Assembly (NCBI GenBank): GCA_027575805.1
Contig: JANBPU010000143.1
Span: forward strand, 1-42,157
Source of the DNA: Mycoemilia scoparia
Lineage: Eukaryota; Kickxellomycota; Kickxellomycetes; Kickxellales; Kickxellaceae
DNA length: 42,157 nucleotides
Direction: 5' to 3'
The notes beneath the pieces are model-generated. The model did not search any database, had not been told where the DNA came from, and saw only the letters and a program-made list of their open reading frames with translations. The position numbers and the translations under genes were made by a program. Positions 31,340 to 41,687 of this stretch are shown piece after piece; position 1 is the first letter of the stretch; every line of letters starts with the position of its first letter.

Positions 31340-31543
31340 TAAAGGAGTTCAAGAAAAGAACTGGCCAATATTTTGTTGTTTATTTTAGGATCTAAAAATA
31401 TTAAAGTAAACATTCTTGAAGATTACGACTATCAAACTGGCAAAACAGAGGTGAGCAAGAGATATTAATAGTAGCAAATGGGAAGCTCGCCTTTTAAAAC
31501 AGCCAATTGCTTTACAACTCTTTAGCAGGCTTTAGTGAGCAAA

Positions 31544-32060
31544 ATGGCCAGGAGATATATGTCCAAGCCATTCAGGGGAACGAGTAAATCTACGCACGCA
31601 GCAGCAGAGAAGAGGAGAGGAGGTTTTGCCAAAATGAATGGTCATGAGCTGGATGAATTGCCGACCCGCAATCTGGTTTACACAGCAAAACACCAGCACA
31701 TTGTAGAGAGACAGCTTATATGATACACATGGGTATCAGGCTGTAAAGTTGTTTTGCAGGATATGGATCATAATTTTTGAAGGGTGACTTTTGGTGGCCA
31801 ACGATTAAAGGGGAAACTACAGCCAAATGGATGATCACAGTCTTTTAGCAAATGGTCACCCTTCAAAAATAATCACCCATATTGTGATTATCTTTTCTCT
31901 ACCCCCACAGACTTTTGCATCACACAACGCAAGTAGACTAAAATACCTGAAGCTGGTCAATCGCAAATATAAAAGACAAAATAAATCGGAACTAATTCCG
32001 AGGTGCAGCAGCAGCAGCCGTAGCATAGCAATAGCAACAGCGGCAATGCAAAGGGCATAA
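31544..32060 (+). CDS. Candidate small basic protein, possibly two exons (31544-31702, 31911-32060)
   Basis: The frame from ATG 31544 (context gcaaaATGGcc) encodes 59 residues, rich in Arg/Lys, and has protein-like codon choice: MARRYMSKPFRGTSKST, then NGHELDELPTRNLVYTAKHQ, ending at TGA 31723. A second basic frame follows a good acceptor (acccccacag, 31910): SRLKYLKLVNRKYKRQNK, then a Ser-rich tail and stop at 32060. Splicing from ATT|GTAGAG (31702) joins both in phase, giving 103 residues. The donor is poor, so the unspliced 59-aa version (31544-31723) is the alternative. MITE copy 5 would lie within the intron. No family recognised. Confidence 0.35.
31763..31880. mobile_element. MITE family M1, copy 5
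   Basis: Ends atggatcataatttttgaag / cttcaaaaataatcacccat with TA on each side of the tgg...cca core (gaTAtgg ... ccaTAttg). The interior reads ggtggccaacgattaaagg, acagccaaatggatg. It lies in the putative intron of the candidate gene at 31544-32060. Confidence 0.85.
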
Positions 32061-33599
32061 AAGGAACTAGATCTTAAAGATATGCTGGCTAAAGATTGGG
32101 TACATATCCCAACATTAATGTCAAGGCATCGTTGCTTGCCACATGGTGGTCTTTGCGAAATAAGTGTGTGGATGGATGGACCAGAGTATATCTATTTACA
32201 GCTCAATTTTTTTGCCATTACTACTGCTGATATTTCTGCTCAGGTTCTAGCAAGGATTTTTGCTCAGGCTATCGTGGTTTATTTGGATGACTGTTGTATT
32301 TTTGTCGTGTTGGAAAACAAATAGGACAGATCCACGTCTCCAGCCACGTGGAGCCACGCCAATCTAGAATGTAGAGGTGGATAGTTGTCTTCATCCATCA
32401 CTAATTGGCGCCAAGTTGCATTAAAGCAAGCCAAGTCAAAAAATACGTTCTATCCATATTTCTTAGAAAATGTGACCAGCGACTGAGGCATTGTTTCTAT
32501 AGCTACGTATCTATGATAAGCAGCAAAGGCGATGGCTAAGCTTTGTAGTAAAGAATTGATGCCTGTGGTGCCAAAGGGATTGAGAAGCGAAGATTAAAGC
32601 AGCTGTTAATCTATTGTGGCTCTATACCACATTTAGCAAAAACAATAGTGTAATAACATCCCACCAAAAGGTGCGTATGTGTGAGTCTAGTACTTTTTGC
32701 TTAATAAGAAATCTTGGAACCCACCCACCTATCCAATTGTGCACACTAGCAACTATTGCAGTTTACAGAATAGAAGGTTCCTGACGAATTAAATATAGAA
32801 CCAAATCCAAGCCGTGTGTGTGTGTGTTTACAGCAGAGGCTTTGATTTGTTTGCTATAGCGGCGGTCTGTATTTGTAGAATAAAAACAAGCAACATATGC
32901 TGGACAAAAGTACCCACACGCAAAGAAAACGACTATAGGCCAGATATAGATGACGAGCGTGGGTGAGAGAGAGAGAGACCGGGCACTAAAGAGGTGTTGT
33001 AATGGCTTTTGGACGATTCTAAATTAGAACAAATAGCAGCTTAATAAACCACCAAGGTGTGGGTTTTTCCGAGACAGGTATTTTTAGCCACAGTGTGTTT
33101 GGATTGGCCAGTGGGTGCAGAAACTAGCATATTTTTAGATGCAAGGCCGCAGAAAGATGCAGATGGGCCCATTGTGCAGATATCCAACTGGGGTCTGTCA
33201 TTGAAAGCCCTTTTTCTGAAGCGAGATATTTTTAACTTGTGTGGTAGCACCGTATTTGGAAATGAGAATAGAAAGGCATTTGGGGCGTCTTTGCCTGTAT
33301 GTGTGTGTGTGTGGGCTGCGCGGTTGTAGCGCCAAGTGGTGGACCCTGAGTACAGGCTGTAACAGATACACACAAACAAAACCATGTTGCTTTTGCTCGT
33401 TATGTGTCCTGCTTGGAGGTGTTTTCAAACGAGTTTTAAGGGTACAAATTCCAACCACCCAAAAGCGCATATAAATACCATGAACTTTCTATCTCTGAAA
33501 CTAGAACAGAATATCCATCACCACATACACACACATAATCGCATATATTACCTGTATGCGCTTCTAACTGCTCTGTTTCTCTCAAGGCATTTATTCTAT

Positions 33600-33638
<39 letters not shown>

Positions 33639-34015
33639 GTTTTAGCTACTCTCATATTATCTTTATCGCTTTTTGTCATTTAGACTTCCCCTTCCTTTTC
33701 TTTTCCCTTTTGGGCATAGTTTTAAGTATACCTTTCCCAATACAACCTCCTGCCTCTAAGACTGCCAAGCCAGAAAGAGCCCGTATTAGGCCTGTTTGAG
33801 AAAAAATTAGACCAACTACCGTGCTTCCTTTTTGTACACAAACTGATACTCCATTCCACTTCACCAGCTAACACAGTAACAACAACAACAACAACTTCCT
33901 TAACCACAGCACATAACAACACACAAATATCTATATAAACTTCATTGTTCCTCTGAATTGTGGTTGTCCTTCTGCTGTGCCCATACTTGTCTTCCACTCC
34001 AATCTTTATAATACT
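32061..34015. other. Intergenic region, promoter of the Ser/Pro-rich orphan gene
   Basis: About 2 kb. An 80-codon frame at 32082-32324 contains VVYLDDCCIF, which resembles a reverse-transcriptase YxDD box but has no other support. A TATA box (ATATAAATA, near 33470) and a second TATATAAAC near 33932 precede the next gene, with a (TC)n run between them. Several 70-110 codon frames at 33041-33683 overlap on both strands and are not called. Confidence 0.45.
33603..33634. repeat. (TC)n microsatellite
   Basis: About 16 TC units about 380 bp upstream of the next ATG; may be part of a pyrimidine-rich promoter or 5' UTR. Confidence 0.85.
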
Positions 34016-35221
34016 ATGGCAGCCCCAAAGTCCAGTTTTTCTTCAACATCAGCACACCATCACTTGTTCAACGACGATTTAAGACCACAGAAGCGTGTTT
34101 GTCGACCACTGCCCTTTCTTAACGACTCAATGTTGGCCTCAGCTTATCCCAGGAGCTACAAGGCTATGGCCAGCAAGCTCAATCTAACCATATCCACTAC
34201 CGATCTTTGTCCAAGACCTTCTGCTGTCCCTGAAGCCTCCGATGCTTCTTCCACTTCTAGTACTAGCAGTGATTGCACCACTGCTTCATTGAGGTCAGCA
34301 AGCATAATAAAAGCCAGTAACATCAACGATATTACTAGCGTTGCTACTAGCAAAAGCTGCCCAGAGTCATCCACATCATCAAGCGCTAGCAGTAGTAGCT
34401 CGACAACAACAACAGTAGCCTATAACAGCAGTCCTGTCGCACAAATTGATGGGAGCAACAGAGGTAGTCCTTTGAAGAGATGTGGGGACCAAATATCGAC
34501 TACCTTGTCAGAAAAGCTTTACATTAACGCATCGTTTCAAACTACACCACCGCCACAGCCTGCCGTTATGGCACGTCCCATTAAAAAGGCAACTGCCCCA
34601 AAGCCCTTGCCTTTGCTAAAGATCAACACCAGTGTTGGTCGTGACGGCTCAAGATCATCGATGGCCTTACCACCTCCAATACAGACCCTCAGAATAAGAA
34701 CATCACCACCACCAACCACAGCAATAACAACGGCAAATATCGGCCCACTTACCATCAACACTAATATTCGTCCATCTTTTGCCCCATGCCCCAGCCCCAG
34801 ACCGATGGCAATCCCTAACAGCCCATCGTCCACTACCAACAGCTCCTCATCATCTCCCCGCAGCCCAAAGTTTGATGTGCCTACCCTCATAGTAACACCA
34901 CCCTCACCAACTGAAGATGTGAAACAAATTGAGGCCACTACCACTGCCACGACCACAAACGATTCCTCGATAAAGAGCTTTGCCAGCGCAATGAAGCTGG
35001 GGGCTTGGCCACGACCAGCTACATCCCTCAAGCTTCTCCTCTTCGATCATGTAGGAAGTCAGTTTCTAAGCCCCTGGGATATGCGTGGCCGAATGACCAG
35101 ACAACAGGCTTTTGTAACCAGTTCGGCTGTTGTATCGCCTTCAGGAGGGTTTGATTCGCCGCCGCCAACCTCGGATGCATCAAATATGTTCCATAATCAA
35201 TACCACTCGGCATTTATATAA
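34016..35221 (+). CDS. Ser/Thr/Pro-rich orphan protein, probably intrinsically disordered
   Basis: 401 residues from the first ATG (34016, context actATGGcagcc); 13 extra upstream codons lack an ATG. I do not recognise the family. The N-terminal ~70 residues look ordered and basic (DDLRPQKRVCRPLPFLNDSM, AYPRSYKAMASKLNLTI). Residues 75-150 are Ser/Thr homopolymer-like. The middle has Pro-rich patches (TTPPPQPAVMARPIKKATAP), and LPLLKINTSVGRDGSRSS and IGPLTINTNIRPSFAPCPSP share a (L/I)xINT motif. The C-terminal ~75 residues become less simple again (KSFASAMKLGAWPRPATSLK, FLSPWDMRGRMTRQQAFV). No signal peptide or membrane segment is visible. A regulatory phosphoprotein is possible, but that is a guess. 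Confidence 0.7.
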   Translation: MAAPKSSFSSTSAHHHLFNDDLRPQKRVCRPLPFLNDSMLASAYPRSYKAMASKLNLTISTTDLCPRPSAVPEASDASSTSSTSSDCTTASLRSASIIKASNINDITSVATSKSCPESSTSSSASSSSSTTTTVAYNSSPVAQIDGSNRGSPLKRCGDQISTTLSEKLYINASFQTTPPPQPAVMARPIKKATAPKPLPLLKINTSVGRDGSRSSMALPPPIQTLRIRTSPPPTTAITTANIGPLTINTNIRPSFAPCPSPRPMAIPNSPSSTTNSSSSSPRSPKFDVPTLIVTPPSPTEDVKQIEATTTATTTNDSSIKSFASAMKLGAWPRPATSLKLLLFDHVGSQFLSPWDMRGRMTRQQAFVTSSAVVSPSGGFDSPPPTSDASNMFHNQYHSAFI

Positions 35222-37128
35222 GCCATCCAGTCAGGGACATTATGGAGGCGTCGATTCTTTAAAGACCCATTGCTACCACCGACTTTTGGCTCTTCCTACT
35301 GCTGTTAGATGGAGTAGGAAAGCGATAAAGTTCATTGTGTAATCTTTGGCATACAGAATGAGTTGCACTCTCGCAGTCAGCACTGGTTGTGCTTTCCTTT
35401 TTCTGGACCATTGTGTAATGTATTCAAGTAGATGGTTCCATAAAAATCTTCGTTTGTGTGGGGGTTCCTTTACGTTTGCCAAATTTGTCCAACACAAACA
35501 ACAAACCCAAACAATCGTTCCTGATTTAGCGTTTGAACATGGCGTCCAAAAATAGTACACTGTTGGCAAAGAGAGCAAAGGGTTCTATGTCATTCCCAAT
35601 GCATATATGTCCTTTGTCATACATATACGCACACCTTGGCACACATTGCATTCCCAGTCTCTGTCCTACTCTCAGGCTAGAGTAGTATACGTGTTACATC
35701 TGATGTTCTCCTGAAAGTTAAACCACTCTATCTCCTCATGAAAGCCGCCCCTGTTGTCGTTGTACCCTCTTTTTATATTTGCCGCTCCTTTACTCTTGTG
35801 ATTGTATATATACTTTCTAAAAAAGGGGGCCGTGAAAAAGTCTCTCGATACGTTTTGTGATTTATCTCTGGGATGCTGTGCTCTAAACGATCAGCCAATT
35901 TGACCCAAGAAATGTACTTTACGATGCTGATGTTGATTGTAGTAACAATAACGCCTGTTCTAGACACATTCGATATCTTATTTATACCACCACCACTATA
36001 ACTAATATCTTTCTTGACCTCTAATGTTCCACGCACACACAATCATTGTATAATACGTTCAACAACAATCATTACATTCACAAACTTTTTAACCCTAATT
36101 CGCTCCTTAAATAAACGAATATGTAGCATATTCCTCTTTCTTTCTCTTCAATACATATCTCTACGCCTGCGCTCTTTTTCTTTTTTTGCATATATATATA
36201 TAATATTTAAAAATGAAATTTTGCCTTGACTTTAATACATTATATTTTATATATTACATCAAGTTGGGTTTCTTGACAAAAGAGCGATAATAATAAATAT
36301 TCGTTCTCTCCTTTCCAAACTGTGATTGCATTGAAAGAATCACAATACGTGCTAGTATGCAATAAGGACTTCAATTTGGATGATAATTTTTGAAGAGTGA
36401 ATTTTGGTGACCAGTGATTATAGGGGAATCACAGCCAAATGAATGTCCAGTTTTACTAGTAAACTTTCACCCTTCAAAAATTATTGCCCATTTATCTATA
36501 AATTTTCTTTTAAAATTGTTAATTGGTAGTTGTTATTGTCATGTTTTATAGCGAGCACGTTTATTTTGAAATTGACAGTTCATTAACCAACCAAGTGACT
36601 TCAACAAAGCTACAATATAACACACCAGTGCCAGTGATATTGGTATTGGTACTGTGAGAATAATAAAGTTTTTTGGGAATTCAATTATGAATTTCGCACA
36701 AATTCATAATTACAATCCAGCATTGTGGTCAACTAATAAACCCATAGTAGCAATAGTAGTGGAAGTTATTGTGTAATCAGCTGACCAAATCCACATTTAG
36801 AGTTGTTAAAGGCTTTTATTCTAAATAAATAGCAGCAGTTATTTTCAACACTCAAAAAAGCATTTTAATGGCCTTTTTTTGTTTTGTTTGTTTAATATTT
36901 TGATTACAATAATAATGGTAATTTCTGAGGGACCATTTTTCCTAAATCCTTGTGAAATCTGATTATGTAACAATTAAAATTGTGCAAAAACAGGTTAAAG
37001 GTAAATTTAATGTATAGCATGCAGGTATAAGCTAACTTATAGGACTTTATTTAGCTTAATATTGTGGGAAGCTGAATTCAAATATTAGATGATGATAATA
37101 ATATAGCATAAGTTGAAAGTGATTTCTA
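35222..37128. other. Intergenic region between convergent genes
   Basis: About 1.9 kb with AT-rich 3' flanks, a TA stretch near 36190-36200 and MITE copy 6. The short frames (60-100 codons) show no protein features. Confidence 0.5.
36377..36491. mobile_element. MITE family M1, copy 6
   Basis: Ends tggatgataatttttgaaga / cttcaaaaattattgccca; interior ggtgaccagtgattatagg, cacagccaaatgaatgtcca, ttttactagtaaa. Very close to copy 3. Confidence 0.85.
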
Positions 37129-39522
37129 TCACTTGCATTGTTCTTTATTAAGCTGTTGTTGTTGTTGTTGTTTTTCATAGGGATCTAGCATCTCTATTGA
37201 TAGTTGTAATGGATCTTGAAATTGAATGGAGAGCTGCGGTGCCTGGTCAAATGTCCTTCCTATATAACAACCATGGACTTTTTCTTGTGCCTGGTTCCCA
37301 TCGATATTGTGGTTATCAGAGAAGCTTGGTTTTTCTTGTTGCCCCTCACTCCAATGACTGTTTTGTGGATTGTTGTTATCAAAATGACAGGGAGAATGAC
37401 CAACATCCTCAGCTTGTCCATCGGAGACAACATCTTTTGGAAATCTAACATTTGGTTTGGGTAATGTGTTCAATGATACCCCCTGTGCTGCCGATTGTGG
37501 TCCAATAGTTCCTTCGCCTTGGTAATCCTGGCCAACTGCAGTCTGAGGAATTACAAACCCTGGGTTTCGGTTAACGCTATTATTAATTATATTAGCATTG
37601 GAAACAAAGTTGCCTGTATCAGTGAGACCAGGCGTCAATGCAGTTGAAGGTGTTCCAGAATTAGAAGGAGTCCAGTCATGGATTCCTGGTGACTGTCTTG
37701 ACTTGGTCATCTCCTCTTCATAGTATCGCCTCTGCTCTGCTTCTGCCAAATTCCTTTCCTGCATTTGACGCAAAGCATCCATTTCCATTTGGTAAGCACC
37801 TTGAGGGTCTTCAGGAACAAAGCTATCCTTGTACCATCTGAATACACTGTCTTTTCTTAGGACGTTTCCTTGGTTTTTCTTTTTGACGTCTTCGTGTCTT
37901 CCAGCTACCGGGTCTATCTTGGGGTCGGTGCTATTTCCAAACATGTTTGGGTTTCCATCGAGTGGAGGAACGCCAGAAACAGCCACAACGCTGAGTCGCG
38001 TATCAATTTCTTGGGTGTAGCTTATAAGTGGCATCAGCCTCTTGCTGAAGACCATCACCAGCAGCTCAAAAAGATACACCACCAATGTGACGGCCAAAAG
38101 AAGCGTTGCATAGGCCATAATTGATAGGTCATAGCCATGCATATCAGTCCTTACTGCCCACTCAATTTCGCCATCGTTGACTTTGCTGAGTTTGCCTTGA
38201 GTACGGAACAATTTATCATTCAGAAGGCGGAAAGCATTATGCATATTGTAGGTAAGGTTTCGAAGAATGTTTTCTTCGCTAAGCAGGCCATTGACAGTCT
38301 GTGGATCTAGAGTGGCCGAATATTTGGTAAACATGGGGTCGGCGAAAGGAAGGTGGTCAAAGTATCTGATATTGTTTATGAAGATCCTTTCTGAACCCTT
38401 GTCCTCTTTGCCATTGTGAGTGTAGATTGAAAAGTCGCAATTGACCTTAACACGGCCAGGGAAAAGTAGGTAGTACGTGTAGTCATCGGCATCGTTGCTC
38501 ATGGGATAAAAGCTGACCTCCCTGAGCATGCCTGTTTTGTTAACATCGGCTACACCAACGCCACTTGCATATGCAGGACCAATCCCCCAAAACACGCGAT
38601 ACTGGATTCCAGTATAATCCCTGTAGAATGTGAGGTTGGTGGTCCCAAACTTATTTAGTATTTGGTAATCTTGGTTCTGCGATTCTATTGTGTGGCTACA
38701 GTCATAGCAGGGAATAACGTGGCAGCTGATGGCAGTGAGGAACCCATCAAGGCCTTTAACATTACGAGTTTTCCCGGTCATTGGAGTCGATTTTGGATAG
38801 CTATTGTCTGTGGCTCCGTCAACCGAAGCATGGCCCCAGTTGCTGATGTATGTGTACGTACGGTTTTCTGGAGTGTAGGCATCCTGGTATATCTTCTCCC
38901 ACAGGTATTTGCCATCCTGGACCTGGCGAGACATGTATGCTGCGTTGTCAATGCCATCTTCAGGCGCCATATCTTTTATCTTTTGTTGCATAACAGTGCT
39001 CTCAATCTGGGACTGGACTCTGGTGATGCTTACCAGTGTGACATCCTTTTGCAATAGCTGTGGGACTGCTGTTGATATTAGGGCATTGAGCACGGCCAGC
39101 AAGAAACACAAGGTATAAATGAAAGCCCAAACCTTGCCTCTCTTGATGACTCTGGGGTCACAGATAGCCACGGCGGTCATAACTACGTTTCCAATAAAGG
39201 CATGCATCCCCTTGCTGAAGCCATAAATGCTTTCACGAGTCTGGTAGCGACGGGTAAGCAGGTTATGAATCTCGGTCCAGCATAGGAACTTTCCAGCTGT
39301 GGCTATGCCACATATAAGGGCAATGTTGATGTAGGCGGTAAGCAGATAGACCTGCTTGTAAACAACGACAAACCCAGATTTGACCATAGTGTCTTGGTCA
39401 ACGGCTTTGTGGCGATCAGTTAAACACCATGCGATGATAATAATGGTAAAGGAAAGTAGTGCGATAATTAGGTTTATGGCCATTGAAGCATTGAACGGGA
39501 CCTTTGATAGTACTGAAAGCAT
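37129..39522 (-). CDS. Orphan multi-pass membrane protein with a large glycosylated loop and polyQ tail
   Basis: 797 residues from the ATG at 39522; the frame extends four codons further but starts with GTG. Predicted helices by eye: about 15-34 (AINLIIALLSFTIIIIAW), 53-78, 104-121, 131-155 and 470-492 (ATLLLAVTLVVYLFELLVMV). Between helices 4 and 5 is a ~310-residue loop with Cys pairs (SCHVIPCYDC), Tyr-rich segments and N-glycosylation sequons (NRT, NLT), so it probably faces the outside or lumen. The C-terminal ~300 residues are charged and disordered (EMDALRQMQERNLAEAEQRR) and end in a Gln run. I do not recognise a family. The layout (four helices, big ectodomain, one helix, cytosolic tail) suggests a surface receptor or scaffold, but this is unproven. 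Confidence 0.75.
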   Translation of the reverse strand: MLSVLSKVPFNASMAINLIIALLSFTIIIIAWCLTDRHKAVDQDTMVKSGFVVVYKQVYLLTAYINIALICGIATAGKFLCWTEIHNLLTRRYQTRESIYGFSKGMHAFIGNVVMTAVAICDPRVIKRGKVWAFIYTLCFLLAVLNALISTAVPQLLQKDVTLVSITRVQSQIESTVMQQKIKDMAPEDGIDNAAYMSRQVQDGKYLWEKIYQDAYTPENRTYTYISNWGHASVDGATDNSYPKSTPMTGKTRNVKGLDGFLTAISCHVIPCYDCSHTIESQNQDYQILNKFGTTNLTFYRDYTGIQYRVFWGIGPAYASGVGVADVNKTGMLREVSFYPMSNDADDYTYYLLFPGRVKVNCDFSIYTHNGKEDKGSERIFINNIRYFDHLPFADPMFTKYSATLDPQTVNGLLSEENILRNLTYNMHNAFRLLNDKLFRTQGKLSKVNDGEIEWAVRTDMHGYDLSIMAYATLLLAVTLVVYLFELLVMVFSKRLMPLISYTQEIDTRLSVVAVSGVPPLDGNPNMFGNSTDPKIDPVAGRHEDVKKKNQGNVLRKDSVFRWYKDSFVPEDPQGAYQMEMDALRQMQERNLAEAEQRRYYEEEMTKSRQSPGIHDWTPSNSGTPSTALTPGLTDTGNFVSNANIINNSVNRNPGFVIPQTAVGQDYQGEGTIGPQSAAQGVSLNTLPKPNVRFPKDVVSDGQAEDVGHSPCHFDNNNPQNSHWSEGQQEKPSFSDNHNIDGNQAQEKVHGCYIGRTFDQAPQLSIQFQDPLQLSIEMLDPYEKQQQQQQLNKEQCK

Positions 39523-40299
39523 GGTTTCGAACACACCACTCTCGCAACTCCTTTTCTTCTTGAGCTTTCAACTCGGTTTATGATACAGTAAAATATAATA
39601 TATATACAATGATAAATACACAAGTGATAGACAAAGACCAAAGGAAGAGGTCAATATTGGAATGTTTAAGGAGAGAGTATCTACTTTAAAACACCGAAAG
39701 GCCAGAACTATATAAAAGAAGATACGTGTGACATTGTAAGCACCATGGGCCGAAGATTCTCACCAAAATCCTTTAAAAGCTAGCAAGTGAGTGTTTCTAT
39801 TTTTATGTATAATGTACGCCCCATTCGGGGGCTTTTCCTAGGAATTCGATTCTGGCGTATCTATCTGTCTATCGTGCAAGCATGTGTGTTCTTAATGACC
39901 AGTAAAAATCTTTCCGTGCTACCAACTTATACCATTATTAACCACCAAAACATCAAGCTATAGAAATAAAAGAGTAGCAAGATACATGTTAATCCCTGGA
40001 CAACGTATATATTCTCCACGCTGAAAAGTGACATCTGCTTACATAAATTCCCACAAAAACAATCAAATCGTTAATATACAGCTCTGCTATTACAGACTCG
40101 CGATACTGGGAAAGACCATATTGTTATCGATAATAATGTTTGGCATCGCTGAAATGGATACTATAACTGCTTCTGTTGCTGTAGCCAGGTATATGTATAG
40201 ACTTTGATTGAGCTCAATTACCTAGCTAGTCTCATTCTTGTAAATCAGGTTTCTTGAGCGCACGGGTGCATCCAAACTTCCATTTTATAAATAAGTTGT
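39523..40299. promoter_or_regulatory. Promoter region of the orphan membrane protein gene
   Basis: TATATA-rich sequence near 39595-39607 lies about 75-85 bp upstream of the ATG. A plus-strand CTATATAAAAG (39708-39718) is followed 36 bp later by a well-placed ATG (39744, caccATGG) that opens only a 12-codon frame, with a GTGAGT just after it. The purpose is unclear. Confidence 0.4.
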
Positions 40300-40436
40300 A
40301 TGGATCATTATTTTTGAAGGGCCTAGCTTTTACTAGTAAGCCATTTTCAACTTGCATACTGACCAGCCAATATTACCATTGACCAATGTACTGTCATGTA
40401 TTGTCTGCCTTTAGCCCTTCAAAAATACTCACCCAT
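40300..40436. mobile_element. MITE family M1, diverged or longer copy 7
   Basis: Ends atggatcattatttttgaag / cttcaaaaatactcacccat match the family, with TA next to the tgg...cca core. The interior differs: tactagtaa is kept but it has extra tgaccagccaatattaccat and ctgtcatgtattgtctgcc sequence, giving 137 bp. It may be a subfamily or a rearranged copy. Confidence 0.75.
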
Positions 40437-40856
40437 ATTTTAGCCATACAGGTCGAGTATTGGAAACAATCCTGGTCAGCTATTTCTTTTGTATTAAAAC
40501 CATTTTATATTAGACATGCATAGTTCCCACTATGCATTATTTTTAGATATTTTCGATGGGATTGAGTTTGGCACTTGTTTCATTTCTACTACCAACAGAT
40601 TTGAAATACAACACAAACTATGAGGAAATATATATATTTCATAAATCTTGGTATTATTTAGTTTCCATTCCAGGTGAATTTTATAAATACATAGAGCAGA
40701 GTTAATCGATCAGAAAAGAAGCAAAGAATAGGGAGTACTACTTTTAGTTGTTAGGTAGCCAATTTTCTGCAGACTATTGAACATAGCTATTCACCCATTC
40801 TTCTATACAATACTCTCAAGAACTAGGTTATTTATTCTAGGCATATATTTGAATTC

Positions 40857-41460
40857 TGCACCAAATTTTATTAATTTTGCACCTTTTTTTGTGAATTTTG
40901 CACCTTTTTTTGAAATTTTGCACCAAAATTCAGATAGTAAAAATCAGAATTATGGGTTTTTAATACTTAAGTTTATTATTAAATATTTCATATAAAAATA
41001 CATTATAAATAATTATTTAAGTAATTATAATAGTAGCCACTATTGCTAGTGATGACGGTGGTAGTGGTGGGCAGCAGTGGTTGTTGCTGCTGCTGCTGCT
41101 ACTGGCGGGCAATGGTGGTGGTGGGTGCTGCTAGTGCTTGGTGCTGGCTGGCTGGCGGCAGTGGGTGTTGCTGGCTGTGGGCATTGCTGGCTGGTAGCGA
41201 TAGTGGTGATTGCGGAGGTGGGTGCTGGTAGTGGGTGCTGGCTGGTGGGCACTGCTGGCTGGCAGTGGTAAAGGGGGAAGGATTTAAGTGAAAAATGAAA
41301 AAGGTGCAAGATTCATAAAAAAAGGTGCAAAATTAATAAAAAAAGGTGCAGGGGAAATAAATAGGTGCAAAATTAATAAATTAGGGTGACACTTTAATAA
41401 TTTTGGTGCAAGATTAATAAATTAGGTGCAAAATTCACAAAAAAGGTGCAAAATTAAATA
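40857..41460. repeat. Inverted blocks of 20-21 bp phased GGTGCAAAATT units around a G/T-rich core
   Basis: The left block has four TGCACC units starting at 40857, 40878, 40899 and 40919 (spacing 21, 21, 20). The right block has eight units in the opposite strand sense, with GGTGCA or a variant at 41303, 41324, 41345, 41364, 41385, 41405, 41425 and 41445 (spacing 19-21). The usual unit is GGTGCAAAATTAATAAA. Between them is AT-rich DNA and then 41041-41280, a low-complexity GGTGGT/GCTGGC region that is strongly G/T-rich on the plus strand. The layout resembles a transposon with subterminal repeats or a designed-looking protein-binding array; no coding capacity is apparent. Confidence 0.75.
41041..41280. 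repeat. G/T-rich low-complexity core
   Basis: Runs of GTGGTGG, TGCTGCTGC and GGCTGGC with very few A. It has high GC inside AT-rich surroundings. Open frames on both strands here are low-complexity (poly Gly/Trp/Ala or Thr/Pro/His) and are not called as genes. Confidence 0.7.
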
Positions 41461-41687
41461 CATGCCTTTATTCTATTCTCATATTTCAAGGAAGATTCCC
41501 TGTTCTCCAAATCGGTTAGTTGAGAGCCTATATCAAATTTAAGGTCAATCAAACCGAAAGTTCCATAGATATTAAGCAGCTAGGCAAAGATCTTCCTAAA
41601 CTAAATTACCAAATAGTCCCGCTTGGTAGCCATGATGAATTTTACATTCTTCTTATAATCCTTGTAAAATATTTAAAAATACCTGAT

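Larger units (their letters stand above)
29408..31543. other. Repeat-rich intergenic region
   Basis: About 2.1 kb with many microsatellites ((GACA)n at 29508-29530, GA run at 29847, (TG)n at 29979-29997, (TA)n at 30738-30768, (AG)n at 31309-31336), the N gap at 30781-30790, and a 32-bp inverted repeat. No supported gene. Confidence 0.5.

Noticed and set aside
33041..33683. Cluster of 70-115 codon frames on both strands before the Ser/Pro-rich gene
   Set aside because: Mutually overlapping and rich in residues encoded by GT/TC repeats; more likely promoter or 5' UTR.
41043..41309. Gly/Trp/Cys-rich and Thr/Pro/His-rich frames over the G/T-rich core
   Set aside because: Low-complexity products of the repeat composition on either strand.
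40857..41460. CRISPR-like array
   Set aside because: Regular spacing is present, but units are about 10-17 bp with only a few bases between them, in two opposite orientations, in a eukaryotic context; no repeat-spacer architecture.
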